DNA of 8,828 bases from positions 1 through 8,828 of the forward strand of contig JBMSHD010000093.1 in NCBI GenBank assembly GCA_049416425.1. The letters run 5' to 3'. Under the pieces are notes generated by a model. It saw nothing but the letters and a program-made list of their open reading frames with translations, had not been told where the DNA came from and did not search any database. Shown one piece after another: positions 1 to 5,437 of the stretch. The translations under genes and the position numbers were made by a program. Position 1 is the first letter of the stretch, and the number at the start of each line of letters is the position of its first letter. This DNA is from JBMSHD01 sp049416425 (GTDB lineage: Bacteria; Pseudomonadota; Gammaproteobacteria; Francisellales; Francisellaceae).

Positions 1-60
1 AGACACAGACACAGACACAGACACAGACACAGACACAGACACAGACACAGACACAGACAC
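1..60. repeat. Perfect hexanucleotide tandem array (AGACAC)10
   Basis: Ten uninterrupted copies of AGACAC fill the window from its first base to position 60, so the array probably extends further left. All six frames through it are open (plus strand: Arg-His, Asp-Thr, Thr-Gln; minus strand: Val-Ser, Cys-Leu, Val-Cys). Because the unit is six bases, gain or loss of a copy changes a protein by two residues without shifting frame, or changes spacing by six bases if the array is non-coding. The absence of any mismatch suggests recent slippage. The frame 3 reading (Thr-Gln) is the most protein-like because its continuation past the array keeps the same composition. Confidence 0.97.
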
Positions 61-116
61 AAAATCATGGTACACAACATGGTACTGACGAAACACAGGA
101 TAAAACGAGTGACTGA
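3..116 (+). CDS. Possible C-terminal end of an upstream protein with a Thr-Gln repeat tail (partial)
   Basis: Frame 3 is open from the left window edge and stops at TGA 114-116. It reads as ten Thr-Gln pairs followed by NHGTQHGTDETQDKTSD, a strongly hydrophilic tail made of the same residue types (T, Q, H, G, D, E, K). The post-array part contains two HGT units that correspond to the direct repeat CATGGTAC at 66-73 and 78-85, so it looks like a degenerate extension of the repeat. The stop lies 8 nt inside the next gene if that gene starts at GTG 109, an arrangement typical of translationally coupled neighbours. The body of the protein lies outside the window, so its function cannot be stated. 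The alternatives are that the array is non-coding, or that it is read in frame 1 as (Arg-His)n fused to the membrane protein, which I find less likely. Confidence 0.45.
   Translation, partial: TQTQTQTQTQTQTQTQTQTQNHGTQHGTDETQDKTSD
97..111 (+). promoter_or_regulatory. Ribosome binding site deciding the GTG start of the small membrane protein
   Basis: AGGA at 97-100 sits 8 nt before GTG 109. The in-frame ATG codons at 67 and 79 are preceded by repeat sequence with no purine-rich SD element. The site also lies within the last codons of the possible upstream reading frame that stops at 116, consistent with translational coupling. Confidence 0.55.
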
Positions 117-360
117 TTATATCAATGCCGGCTTTGCCACTCTGTATATGAATGCCTCGATTATCATCGTCCTTCTTAGCGCCATCGTTCATATTCTTTG
201 TGCGCTTGGCATTTCGAAAGACCTGGGACATTTCGCCAGACGCAATATCACACCTCAACTGATGCCCGCTTTTGCCTGGATTATAGCCGTGTTAATCACG
301 GGCATCTGGGGCTTTTTTATCTACTGGATTATGCATCACTCCAGCCTGTCGAGAAAATAA
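109..360 (+). CDS. Small two-helix membrane protein, function unknown
   Basis: I do not recognise this family. From the preferred start it encodes 83 residues. A short amphipathic start (VTDYINAGFATLY) is followed by one hydrophobic segment (about residues 14-36, MNASIIIVLLSAIVHILCALGI). A charged linker (SKDLGHFARRNITPQ) leads to a second hydrophobic segment (about residues 53-75, PAFAWIIAVLITGIWGFFIYWIMHH) and a short tail, SSLSRK. This suggests a two-pass inner-membrane protein. In-frame ATGs exist at 67 and 79 but neither has a ribosome binding site. GTG 109 has AGGA at 97-100 with an 8-nt spacer, so I chose it. It overlaps the possible upstream reading frame by 8 nt and converges on rlmB with a 29-bp gap that shows no hairpin terminator. 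Expression is fairly likely; the role is unknown. Confidence 0.7.
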   Translation: MTDYINAGFATLYMNASIIIVLLSAIVHILCALGISKDLGHFARRNITPQLMPAFAWIIAVLITGIWGFFIYWIMHHSSLSRK

Positions 361-389
361 TCAGCACAAAGCCTCACCCATGAATAACG

Positions 390-1145
390 TTACAGACGCT
401 GACGCACCAGCTCATACATAGCAATCCCTGCCGCCACCGAAACATTGAGACTGGAAACCTCACCGGCCATCGGCAGTCTGACCAGATAATCACAGACCTT
501 GCGTGTACCATGGCGAAGCCCTGAACCTTCAGCCCCCATCACCAGTGCACTGGATTGCCTTAGATCAACCTCGTAGATAGACTCAGCTCCTTCACCGGCT
601 AACCCGGTGATCCATACTCCTTGCTGTTGGAGACGTTTTATGGCTCGGCTTAAATTTGTCACCGCCACAAGCTTCGTTGATTCGACCGCACCACACGCCA
701 CTTTTTTCACCGTGGCATTGATAGCGGCATTTTTATCTTTGGGAAAAACGACAAAATCAGCGCCGGCGGCATTGGCCGAACGAATACAGGCACCCAAATT
801 ATGCGGATCAACAATACCATCTAAAATCAGCACAAAAGCAGGTCTATCGGTTGGCAACAATCGATCAATGTCAGGCTCATCATATAGAGCAATATCGCTG
901 TGACAGAGCGCAATCACATCCTGATGCACAAGAGCCTCTGCCTCATTCTCGGCGATTAAAGCCATAAAACGGGTTTTATTGACAAGCTCAATGGCAATGG
1001 ATTTCTGACGCGCCGCATTCAAAAGCTCCACCATTTTACTCTGGCGTTCTTTACCTTTGATACAGTAAACCGTCGTGATCGCATCGGGATGAATTTTAAT
1101 TCTGGCTTTAACGGCATGAATACCGAATACAATTTCTCTAGACAT
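390..1145 (-). CDS. rlmB: 23S rRNA (guanosine-2251-2'-O)-methyltransferase RlmB
   Basis: This SpoU/TrmH-family SPOUT enzyme transfers a methyl group from S-adenosylmethionine to the 2'-hydroxyl of G2251 in the peptidyl-transferase P loop of 23S rRNA. The protein has 251 residues, close to the usual family length. An N-terminal substrate-binding domain (about residues 3-80) carries the opening FGIHAVKARI typical of the family. The SPOUT domain shows all three motifs: LDGIVDPHNLGACIRSA at 108-124 with the conserved Asn and Arg, VMGAEGSGLR at 202-211, and LPMAGEVSSLNVSVAAG near 224-240, which form the knotted cofactor site. It is last in the minus-strand run, 22 nt behind the 150-residue unknown gene, with only a weak AAGA element before its ATG. 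The exoribonuclease gene rnr, often next to rlmB in enterics, is not here. TrmH is an alternative, but length and the N-terminal domain favour RlmB. Confidence 0.95.
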   Translation of the reverse strand: MSREIVFGIHAVKARIKIHPDAITTVYCIKGKERQSKMVELLNAARQKSIAIELVNKTRFMALIAENEAEALVHQDVIALCHSDIALYDEPDIDRLLPTDRPAFVLILDGIVDPHNLGACIRSANAAGADFVVFPKDKNAAINATVKKVACGAVESTKLVAVTNLSRAIKRLQQQGVWITGLAGEGAESIYEVDLRQSSALVMGAEGSGLRHGTRKVCDYLVRLPMAGEVSSLNVSVAAGIAMYELVRQRL

Positions 1146-1167
1146 ATTTTTTTATCTTTTTAAAGTT

Positions 1168-1620
1168 TTATTTTGGACTCTGGCGTAAATGCAGCTGCCC
1201 TACCGGAATACCTTCGCTTCTTAAAATTTCACAAAGTTCATCCACAAACTGCTGACAGTAAGAAATGCATTCGCCATTATCGACTCCCTTTCCCGCCGCC
1301 CATTCCCCGACTTCATTAACCATTTTTTTCAGCTGTTGCAACAGCCTCTTATTGCGCTCATTTGGACTGTAACGAAAACGATTGGCATTTAAAGGCTCAC
1401 ACCATTTTTTATAGACATCAATAAGCTCAATCGACGCATCTGCCGCCATTTGAGTCAATGTCAGTTCAATTTTATCCTTCGGCATAAAATCCACCTTACT
1501 CATCAACGCGATCGTCTGGCGTTTTTCATCGGCTATTGTTCCGGCGCTTTCGGCCTGAAGCTCGCTCAAGCGTTTACGATTGGAAAGGCTCACTTTTTTT
1601 TTCGTCATCGGTTTTTCCAT
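1168..1620 (-). CDS. Hypothetical 150-residue basic, helix-rich soluble protein
   Basis: I do not recognise this family. The N-terminus is strongly basic (MEKPMTKKKVSLSNRKRL). The body looks helical and charged, with no signal peptide or membrane segment. There are four cysteines (74, 118, 122, 130); C118 and C122 form a CxxxC pair, but there is no clear metal-site pattern. An Asn/Arg-rich stretch (LNANRFRYSPNERNKRL, about 77-93) and a C-terminal helix (VDELCEILRSEG) are the most conserved-looking parts. ATG at 1620 has no good SD. Met5 (ATG at 1606-1608) is an alternative start with GGAAAA upstream. Codons 7-9 form a run of nine A residues (1594-1602). The gene lies 51 bp after mpl behind its own candidate promoter and 22 bp before rlmB, so co-expression with rlmB is likely; a link to RNA or ribosomes is only inference. 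Confidence 0.8.
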   Translation of the reverse strand: MEKPMTKKKVSLSNRKRLSELQAESAGTIADEKRQTIALMSKVDFMPKDKIELTLTQMAADASIELIDVYKKWCEPLNANRFRYSPNERNKRLLQQLKKMVNEVGEWAAGKGVDNGECISYCQQFVDELCEILRSEGIPVGQLHLRQSPK

Positions 1621-1641
1621 TTGCTGTCATGGCTTATGAAG

Positions 1642-1671
1642 AGTATATATCATCTCATAATTTTGATTCAA
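1642..1671 (-). promoter_or_regulatory. Candidate sigma70 promoter for the hypothetical gene and rlmB
   Basis: On the minus strand, TTGAAT (plus-strand 1666-1671) and TATACT (1642-1647) are separated by 18 nt. The -35 box matches consensus at 4 of 6 positions and the -10 box at 5 of 6. The -35 element begins directly after the mpl stop codon (1672-1674), and transcription would start about 15 nt before the ATG at 1620. This would uncouple the hypothetical gene and rlmB from hldE-mpl. No terminator hairpin is visible after mpl, so read-through is also likely. Confidence 0.45.
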
Positions 1672-3030
1672 TCAGGCGTTGAGAATTTTCAGCATTTTTT
1701 GCCGGATATCACCAAAAGCCGCATTGCTCATCAAAACCATGCAGCAGGACAACCCTGTTTGATCCTTGTAATACTCGCTGAAAGCCTCCACCATATCGGC
1801 AATATTATCAAACTGCCGCAGCGAGGTTGTCACCAGCGTTAGATCTGGTTGCCATGACAGATCCTCATGTTGATAAAACCAGATTTCATCCGCCAGATTT
1901 AATGCCAGACAGACTTCTTCTTTATGGGTTCCCATCTTCATGGTATGGGATCTTGGATCAATCAGCACGATTAACTGAGTCTGCTCATCAAGGCTAGCGC
2001 GAATCGCCTGTAAGGTGCGGGTAATCGCCGTTGGATGATGGGCAAAATCATCATAAATACAAAGACGTTCATCACGATAGATGCACTCCAGACGACGCCT
2101 GGCGCCTTTGAAATCATATAAGGCTGAAGTGAAACTCTCGACATCAACACCGGTGAGCTTACCTACAGCATAAGCCGCCAGCGCGTTATCCGCATTATGC
2201 TGGCCGATCAGCGACCAATTAACGTCGATAATGGTATCGCTATCGTAAATGGCAAAACAATGCCAATCATTTGCTAATTTTTCTACAAACAGATCATTCA
2301 CCCCCAATGCCATCTGTTTTGACCACACGCCTCTTTGCAATACTTTCTCGATGTGTTTATCCGATTTTGGGTGGACAATCGTCGCCACCTCTGGCATCGC
2401 GCGGATCAGATGGTGGAACTGACGATAAATATCTTCAATCGAATCAAAGATGTCGGCATGATCAAATTCAAGATTATTCATCACCAATATATCCGGATGA
2501 TAATGTATGAATTTTGAACGCTTATCAAAAAAAGCCGTATCGTATTCATCGGCTTCAATAACAAAATAATCGCTAGCCGTTAACCGTGCCGAGACACCAA
2601 AATCCTCTGACACACCACCGATTAAAAAGCCCGGGTTAAATCCTGCCTTATCAAGCATATGTGCCACCAGGCAACTGGTTGTCGTCTTGCCATGAGTCCC
2701 GGCAATGGCAATGACGGTCTTGTGTTTTAAAATCGTCTCATAAAGCCACTGGGGCGCCGAGGCATAATTAAGCTTACGATTCAACATCGCCTCAACCACT
2801 GGCATACCACGCTTCATGGTATTGCCAACGATGATAAGATCCGGTACTGGTGTCAGCTGATCGCTATCAAATCCTTCGATGATATCGATACCCTGCTGAT
2901 CCAAAAAATCACTCATCGGCGGATAGATATGCGTATCACAACCACTGACTCTATAACCTTTTGCTTTAGCCAAAACGGCGATAGATCCCATAAAAGTACC
3001 ACAGATGCCTAAGATATGTATATGTTTCAT
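1672..3030 (-). CDS. mpl: UDP-N-acetylmuramate:L-alanyl-gamma-D-glutamyl-meso-diaminopimelate ligase
   Basis: Mpl is a cytoplasmic Mur-family ligase of peptidoglycan recycling. It uses ATP to join the salvaged tripeptide L-Ala-gamma-D-Glu-mesoDAP to UDP-MurNAc. The 452-residue length fits the family. The N-terminal nucleotide-binding start is HILGICGTFMGSIA (residues 5-18), characteristic of Mpl rather than MurC. The ATP P-loop is AGTHGKTTT (110-118). Further motifs are EADEYD (159-164), NNLEFDHADIF (185-195), HNADNALAA (278-286), YDDFAHHPTAI (326-336) and DPRSHTMKMG (358-367). The start codon overlaps the hldE stop in an ATGA, implying translational coupling. This pairing of LPS heptose and murein recycling genes suggests a shared envelope operon. 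MurC is the main alternative, but the N-terminus and the DPRSHTMKMG region argue for Mpl. Confidence 0.96.
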   Translation of the reverse strand: MKHIHILGICGTFMGSIAVLAKAKGYRVSGCDTHIYPPMSDFLDQQGIDIIEGFDSDQLTPVPDLIIVGNTMKRGMPVVEAMLNRKLNYASAPQWLYETILKHKTVIAIAGTHGKTTTSCLVAHMLDKAGFNPGFLIGGVSEDFGVSARLTASDYFVIEADEYDTAFFDKRSKFIHYHPDILVMNNLEFDHADIFDSIEDIYRQFHHLIRAMPEVATIVHPKSDKHIEKVLQRGVWSKQMALGVNDLFVEKLANDWHCFAIYDSDTIIDVNWSLIGQHNADNALAAYAVGKLTGVDVESFTSALYDFKGARRRLECIYRDERLCIYDDFAHHPTAITRTLQAIRASLDEQTQLIVLIDPRSHTMKMGTHKEEVCLALNLADEIWFYQHEDLSWQPDLTLVTTSLRQFDNIADMVEAFSEYYKDQTGLSCCMVLMSNAAFGDIRQKMLKILNA

Positions 3031-4439
3031 AAAGATTGAATCTTGCTGATAATATTCGAACTGGAATGCTCAGGCTTAAGCTCAATGGTGATAACCTCTC
3101 CGCCATTGGCCACTACCTCTTTTGCACCGGCGATCTCATCGATAGCATAGTCCTTGCCTTTGACCAGAACATCCGGCAGCAGCGTCGAGATAATATTCCT
3201 CGGCGTATCTTCATCGAAGGCCACCACCCAATCGACGGCAGCCAGACCTGCTAATACTTCCATGCGTGAAGACAGCGGCACTATCGGACGATTTTTGCCT
3301 TTAAGGCGCGAAACCGATGCATCGCTGTTGATGGCAACGATCAGTCTGTCACCCAACTGACGCGCTCTCGTAAGATACTCGACATGACCGGCATGAAGAA
3401 TATCAAAACAGCCATTGGTCATCACAATTTTCTCACCCTGAAGCCTTGCTTCCTCCATCACCTGCTTAATCTGTCCTTCCGTCATTATGCCTCGATCAAT
3501 GGCCGCCCCCTTATGCATGGCTTTATTGAGCTCATCAGGGTTAACCGTTGCCGTACCAAGCTTACCCACCACCACTCCGGCGGCGGCATTGGCCAATCGC
3601 ATGGCTGAGACATAATCAAACTGGCAGGATAACGCCATGGCCATCACGGCGATTACTGTGTCGCCGGCACCGGTAACATCATAGACTTCCCTGGCTTCGG
3701 TGGGTATACTCACCGCTTCTTTATCTTTCAGCACCAGCATCATGCCTTTCTCACTGCGGGTAATCAAAAGTCCGGTCAAATCATACTCCGCCATCAATCC
3801 TTTTGCCTTACAGACGATTTCATCCTCACTGTGGCATTTGCCAGCTACGGCTTCAAATTCTTTCATATTCGGCGTGATCAAACTGGCACCGTAATAGCGG
3901 GAAAAATCAACGCCTTTCGGATCTACCAGAACGGTAATATTTCGCTTTTTAGCCATATCGATAAGCTCGTTGGCACAGCTTAATGTGCCCTTGCCATAAT
4001 CTGACAGCACCAGCACATTGTAGTCATCAATGACCGCCTCAACCTGACGGATAAGTGCCGATTTATCACACGTGGCAAAACTCTCCTCAAAGTCCATCCG
4101 CAACAGCTGCTGTTTCTGAGACAGCACTCTCAATTTCAAAATCGTCGGCAGATCGGTAGCTTCAAAGTAAACGGTGATCGATTTGTCATCTAAAAAGTGC
4201 ATAAGCTCGTCGGCGGCATGATCCTTCCCCACAAGTGCACAGATACCGGCATGACCTTTCAACTCTGAAATGTTCAGCGCCACATTCCCGGCACCACCGG
4301 CGCGATCATAGACTTCTTTGACCGCCACCACAGGAACCGGCGCCTCAGGCGAGATACGATCACAGCCACCATGATAATAGCGATCAAGCATGATATCGCC
4401 GATGACCAAGACACGCGATTGCGACAGATTATTCTGCAT
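3027..4439 (-). CDS. hldE: Bifunctional D-beta-D-heptose 7-phosphate kinase / heptose 1-phosphate adenylyltransferase
   Basis: HldE (RfaE) makes ADP-heptose for the LPS inner core. One domain phosphorylates D-glycero-D-manno-heptose 7-phosphate at C1, and the other adenylylates the 1-phosphate. The 470-residue protein has both domains. The PfkB-type kinase (about 1-315) has VIGDIMLDRYYHG (12-24), AGGAGNVALN (47-56) and the anion-hole motif DVTGAGDT (254-261) with catalytic Asp260. The nucleotidyltransferase (about 335-470) has TNGCFDILHAGH (341-352) with the HxGH signature and the SSSNIISKI ending. The linker, MTEGQIKQVMEEARLQG, is typical of the fused form seen in gammaproteobacteria. It is first in the minus-strand operon, overlaps mpl by 4 nt, and has a near-consensus promoter upstream. 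A purine-rich AAGAGT lies just before the ATG. The presence of this gene implies a heptose-containing LPS core. Confidence 0.97.
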   Translation of the reverse strand: MQNNLSQSRVLVIGDIMLDRYYHGGCDRISPEAPVPVVAVKEVYDRAGGAGNVALNISELKGHAGICALVGKDHAADELMHFLDDKSITVYFEATDLPTILKLRVLSQKQQLLRMDFEESFATCDKSALIRQVEAVIDDYNVLVLSDYGKGTLSCANELIDMAKKRNITVLVDPKGVDFSRYYGASLITPNMKEFEAVAGKCHSEDEIVCKAKGLMAEYDLTGLLITRSEKGMMLVLKDKEAVSIPTEAREVYDVTGAGDTVIAVMAMALSCQFDYVSAMRLANAAAGVVVGKLGTATVNPDELNKAMHKGAAIDRGIMTEGQIKQVMEEARLQGEKIVMTNGCFDILHAGHVEYLTRARQLGDRLIVAINSDASVSRLKGKNRPIVPLSSRMEVLAGLAAVDWVVAFDEDTPRNIISTLLPDVLVKGKDYAIDEIAGAKEVVANGGEVITIELKPEHSSSNIISKIQSL

Positions 4440-4468
4440 ATTGACTCTTAACTCTTGAATTTTTGTGC

Positions 4469-4497
4469 TTTAGCATGTCGTTATTTTATGTAATACT
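4469..4497 (+). promoter_or_regulatory. Weak candidate promoter for lpxH
   Basis: TTTAGC (4469-4474) and AATACT (4492-4497) are 17 nt apart, and the latter is preceded by TG at the extended -10 position (4489-4490). The -35 box matches consensus at 3 of 6 positions and the -10 box at 4 of 6. It interleaves face to face with the stronger hldE promoter, so the two polymerases could interfere. No better plus-strand candidate is visible in the 90-bp gap. Confidence 0.25.
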
Positions 4498-4511
4498 GGC
4501 AGATGTGTCAT
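4483..4511 (-). promoter_or_regulatory. Near-consensus sigma70 promoter of the hldE-mpl operon
   Basis: Read on the minus strand, ATGACA (plus-strand 4506-4511) and TAAAAT (4483-4488) are separated by exactly 17 nt. Each box matches consensus at 5 of 6 positions. The predicted start near 4476 gives a leader of about 37 nt before the hldE ATG at 4439. The site lies in the 90-bp space shared with the divergent lpxH gene. Confidence 0.65.
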
Positions 4512-4529
4512 TAAAAATCATGTTTAATT

Positions 4530-5228
4530 ATGCCAGTCAGCTACATCATCTCCGACCTGCATCTAAGTGCGCAAAGACCACAAACGGCGGCGCTGTTTTT
4601 TCGTTTTCTCAAAGAGATCACCACCAAAGCAGATCGGCTTTATATTCTTGGCGACTTTTTTGACTATTGGATTGGCGATGATGATTGGTCTGATTTTAAC
4701 CGCCAAATCATCGATAGACTGAGACAGGCAGCCGATGATGGCCTTCATATTTATTTTATGGCCGGCAATCGCGATTTTCTCATCGGTCAGCGCTTTTGTG
4801 CAACCGCAGGAATCCACTTAATTAATGAACCCTATCTACTAAGCTACCGCCGTAGTACCATTGTCTTGATGCATGGCGATCTTCTGTGTGGTGATGATAA
4901 AAGCTATCTTCGCTTCAGACGCTGTGTGCGAAGCCGACTGATCCAGACGCTTTATCTTATGCTGCCGCTTAGATTGCGCCGACGACTTGCCGAGAAAATT
5001 CGTCATCAAAGCCGTGAAAAAAACAGTCAATACCCTGATATCGACGTCACCAAAGAGCGCATCGCCTACTACCGCCAATCCGCTCCTTACCTTATTCATG
5101 GACATACTCATAAGTTTGCCGTGCATGAAGAGTCCGATTATACACGTTATGTACTGGGGGATTGGCATGAAAATGAAGGCAGTTATATCAAAATTGATCA
5201 CACCATTGAGCTTAAACACTATTTCTAA
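4530..5228 (+). CDS. lpxH: UDP-2,3-diacylglucosamine hydrolase
   Basis: LpxH is the fourth enzyme of lipid A synthesis. It is a peripheral-membrane metallophosphoesterase that cleaves UDP-2,3-diacylglucosamine to lipid X and UMP. The protein has 232 residues, close to the 240 of E. coli. All metal ligands of the calcineurin-like site are present: SDLHL with D9 and H11, GDFFDYWIGDD with D42, GNRD with N80, MHGD with H115, and HGHTH with H192 and H194. The stretch HGDLLCGDDKSYLRFR is typical of LpxH and separates it from generic phosphoesterases. A basic, hydrophobic region (about 131-160, with many Arg and Leu) corresponds to the helical cap that holds the acyl chains. It is divergent from hldE, so genes for lipid A and inner-core precursors share one 90-bp control region. 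No strong SD precedes the ATG. Confidence 0.96.
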   Translation: MPVSYIISDLHLSAQRPQTAALFFRFLKEITTKADRLYILGDFFDYWIGDDDWSDFNRQIIDRLRQAADDGLHIYFMAGNRDFLIGQRFCATAGIHLINEPYLLSYRRSTIVLMHGDLLCGDDKSYLRFRRCVRSRLIQTLYLMLPLRLRRRLAEKIRHQSREKNSQYPDIDVTKERIAYYRQSAPYLIHGHTHKFAVHEESDYTRYVLGDWHENEGSYIKIDHTIELKHYF

Positions 5229-5262
5229 ATCCGTCTTACCCTTGCTCAACATGGGTTTATCC

Positions 5263-5310
5263 TGTTTTAAAAAAAGTATCTTCCACTCCTTCCCCATTTT
5301 TTTTAAAACA
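5263..5310. repeat. 13-bp perfect inverted repeat, almost entirely A/T
   Basis: The left arm is 5263-5275 (TGTTTTAAAAAAA) and the right arm 5298-5310 (TTTTTTTAAAACA), with a 22-nt pyrimidine-rich loop. It lies 34 bp after the lpxH stop. The stem is long but nearly free of G-C pairs and no separate T-run follows, so it is not a standard intrinsic terminator. It could act as a weak terminator, a 3'-end stabiliser or a bent-DNA or protein-binding element. Function is inferred only from position. Confidence 0.5.
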
Positions 5311-5376
5311 AAGAAAGCCCTTCCTCCCCTCTAAATTTCATCTGTTTAAATCGGTCAAAAGAAATATTGACAATAC

Positions 5377-5405
5377 TTGATTATTATAATCTTTTATGTC
5401 ATAAT
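5377..5405 (+). promoter_or_regulatory. Extended -10 promoter of the transporter-regulator operon
   Basis: TTGATT (5377-5382) and CATAAT (5400-5405) are 17 nt apart, with TG at 5397-5398 in the extended -10 position. The boxes match consensus at 4 of 6 and 5 of 6 positions. Transcription would begin near 5412, about 26 nt before the ATG at 5438. A perfect TTGACA (5367-5372) and a perfect TATAAT (5385-5390) also occur, but only 12 nt apart, too close to work together. Confidence 0.5.
5379..5391. promoter_or_regulatory. Perfect palindrome, candidate operator for the MarR-type regulator
   Basis: GATTAT-T-ATAATC is a perfect inverted repeat with 6-bp arms and a one-base centre. The half-site ATAATC recurs at 5401-5406. 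The palindrome overlaps the -35 box and spacer of the promoter, and the second half-site overlaps its -10 box, so binding should block polymerase. MarR-family dimers typically bind short AT-rich palindromes at their own operon promoter, and the regulator is encoded downstream in this operon. Binding is inferred. Confidence 0.45.
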
Positions 5406-5437
5406 CACCTCCCTGCACAATACCCAAGGTAACCAAC

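Noticed and set aside
1..60. Possible CRISPR or phage attachment repeat
   Set aside because: The units are 6 bp, contiguous and without spacers, so this is a simple tandem microsatellite.
1..360. Single long protein made of (Arg-His)n fused to the membrane protein (frame 1)
   Set aside because: The frame is open, but an arginine-histidine dipeptide run before a membrane protein is implausible, and GTG 109 has its own well-spaced SD.
1450..1842. 130-codon plus-strand frame
   Set aside because: It is antisense to the hypothetical gene and mpl, is rich in His and Ile, has no domain, and lies opposite a clearly conserved gene.
4839..5297. 152-codon minus-strand frame
   Set aside because: It lies opposite lpxH, whose metal-binding motifs are all intact. 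It has no recognisable domain.
5367..5390. Promoter from perfect TTGACA and perfect TATAAT
   Set aside because: Only 12 nt separate the boxes, far below the 16-18 nt needed. TTGATT-17-CATAAT with a TG extension is the workable pair.
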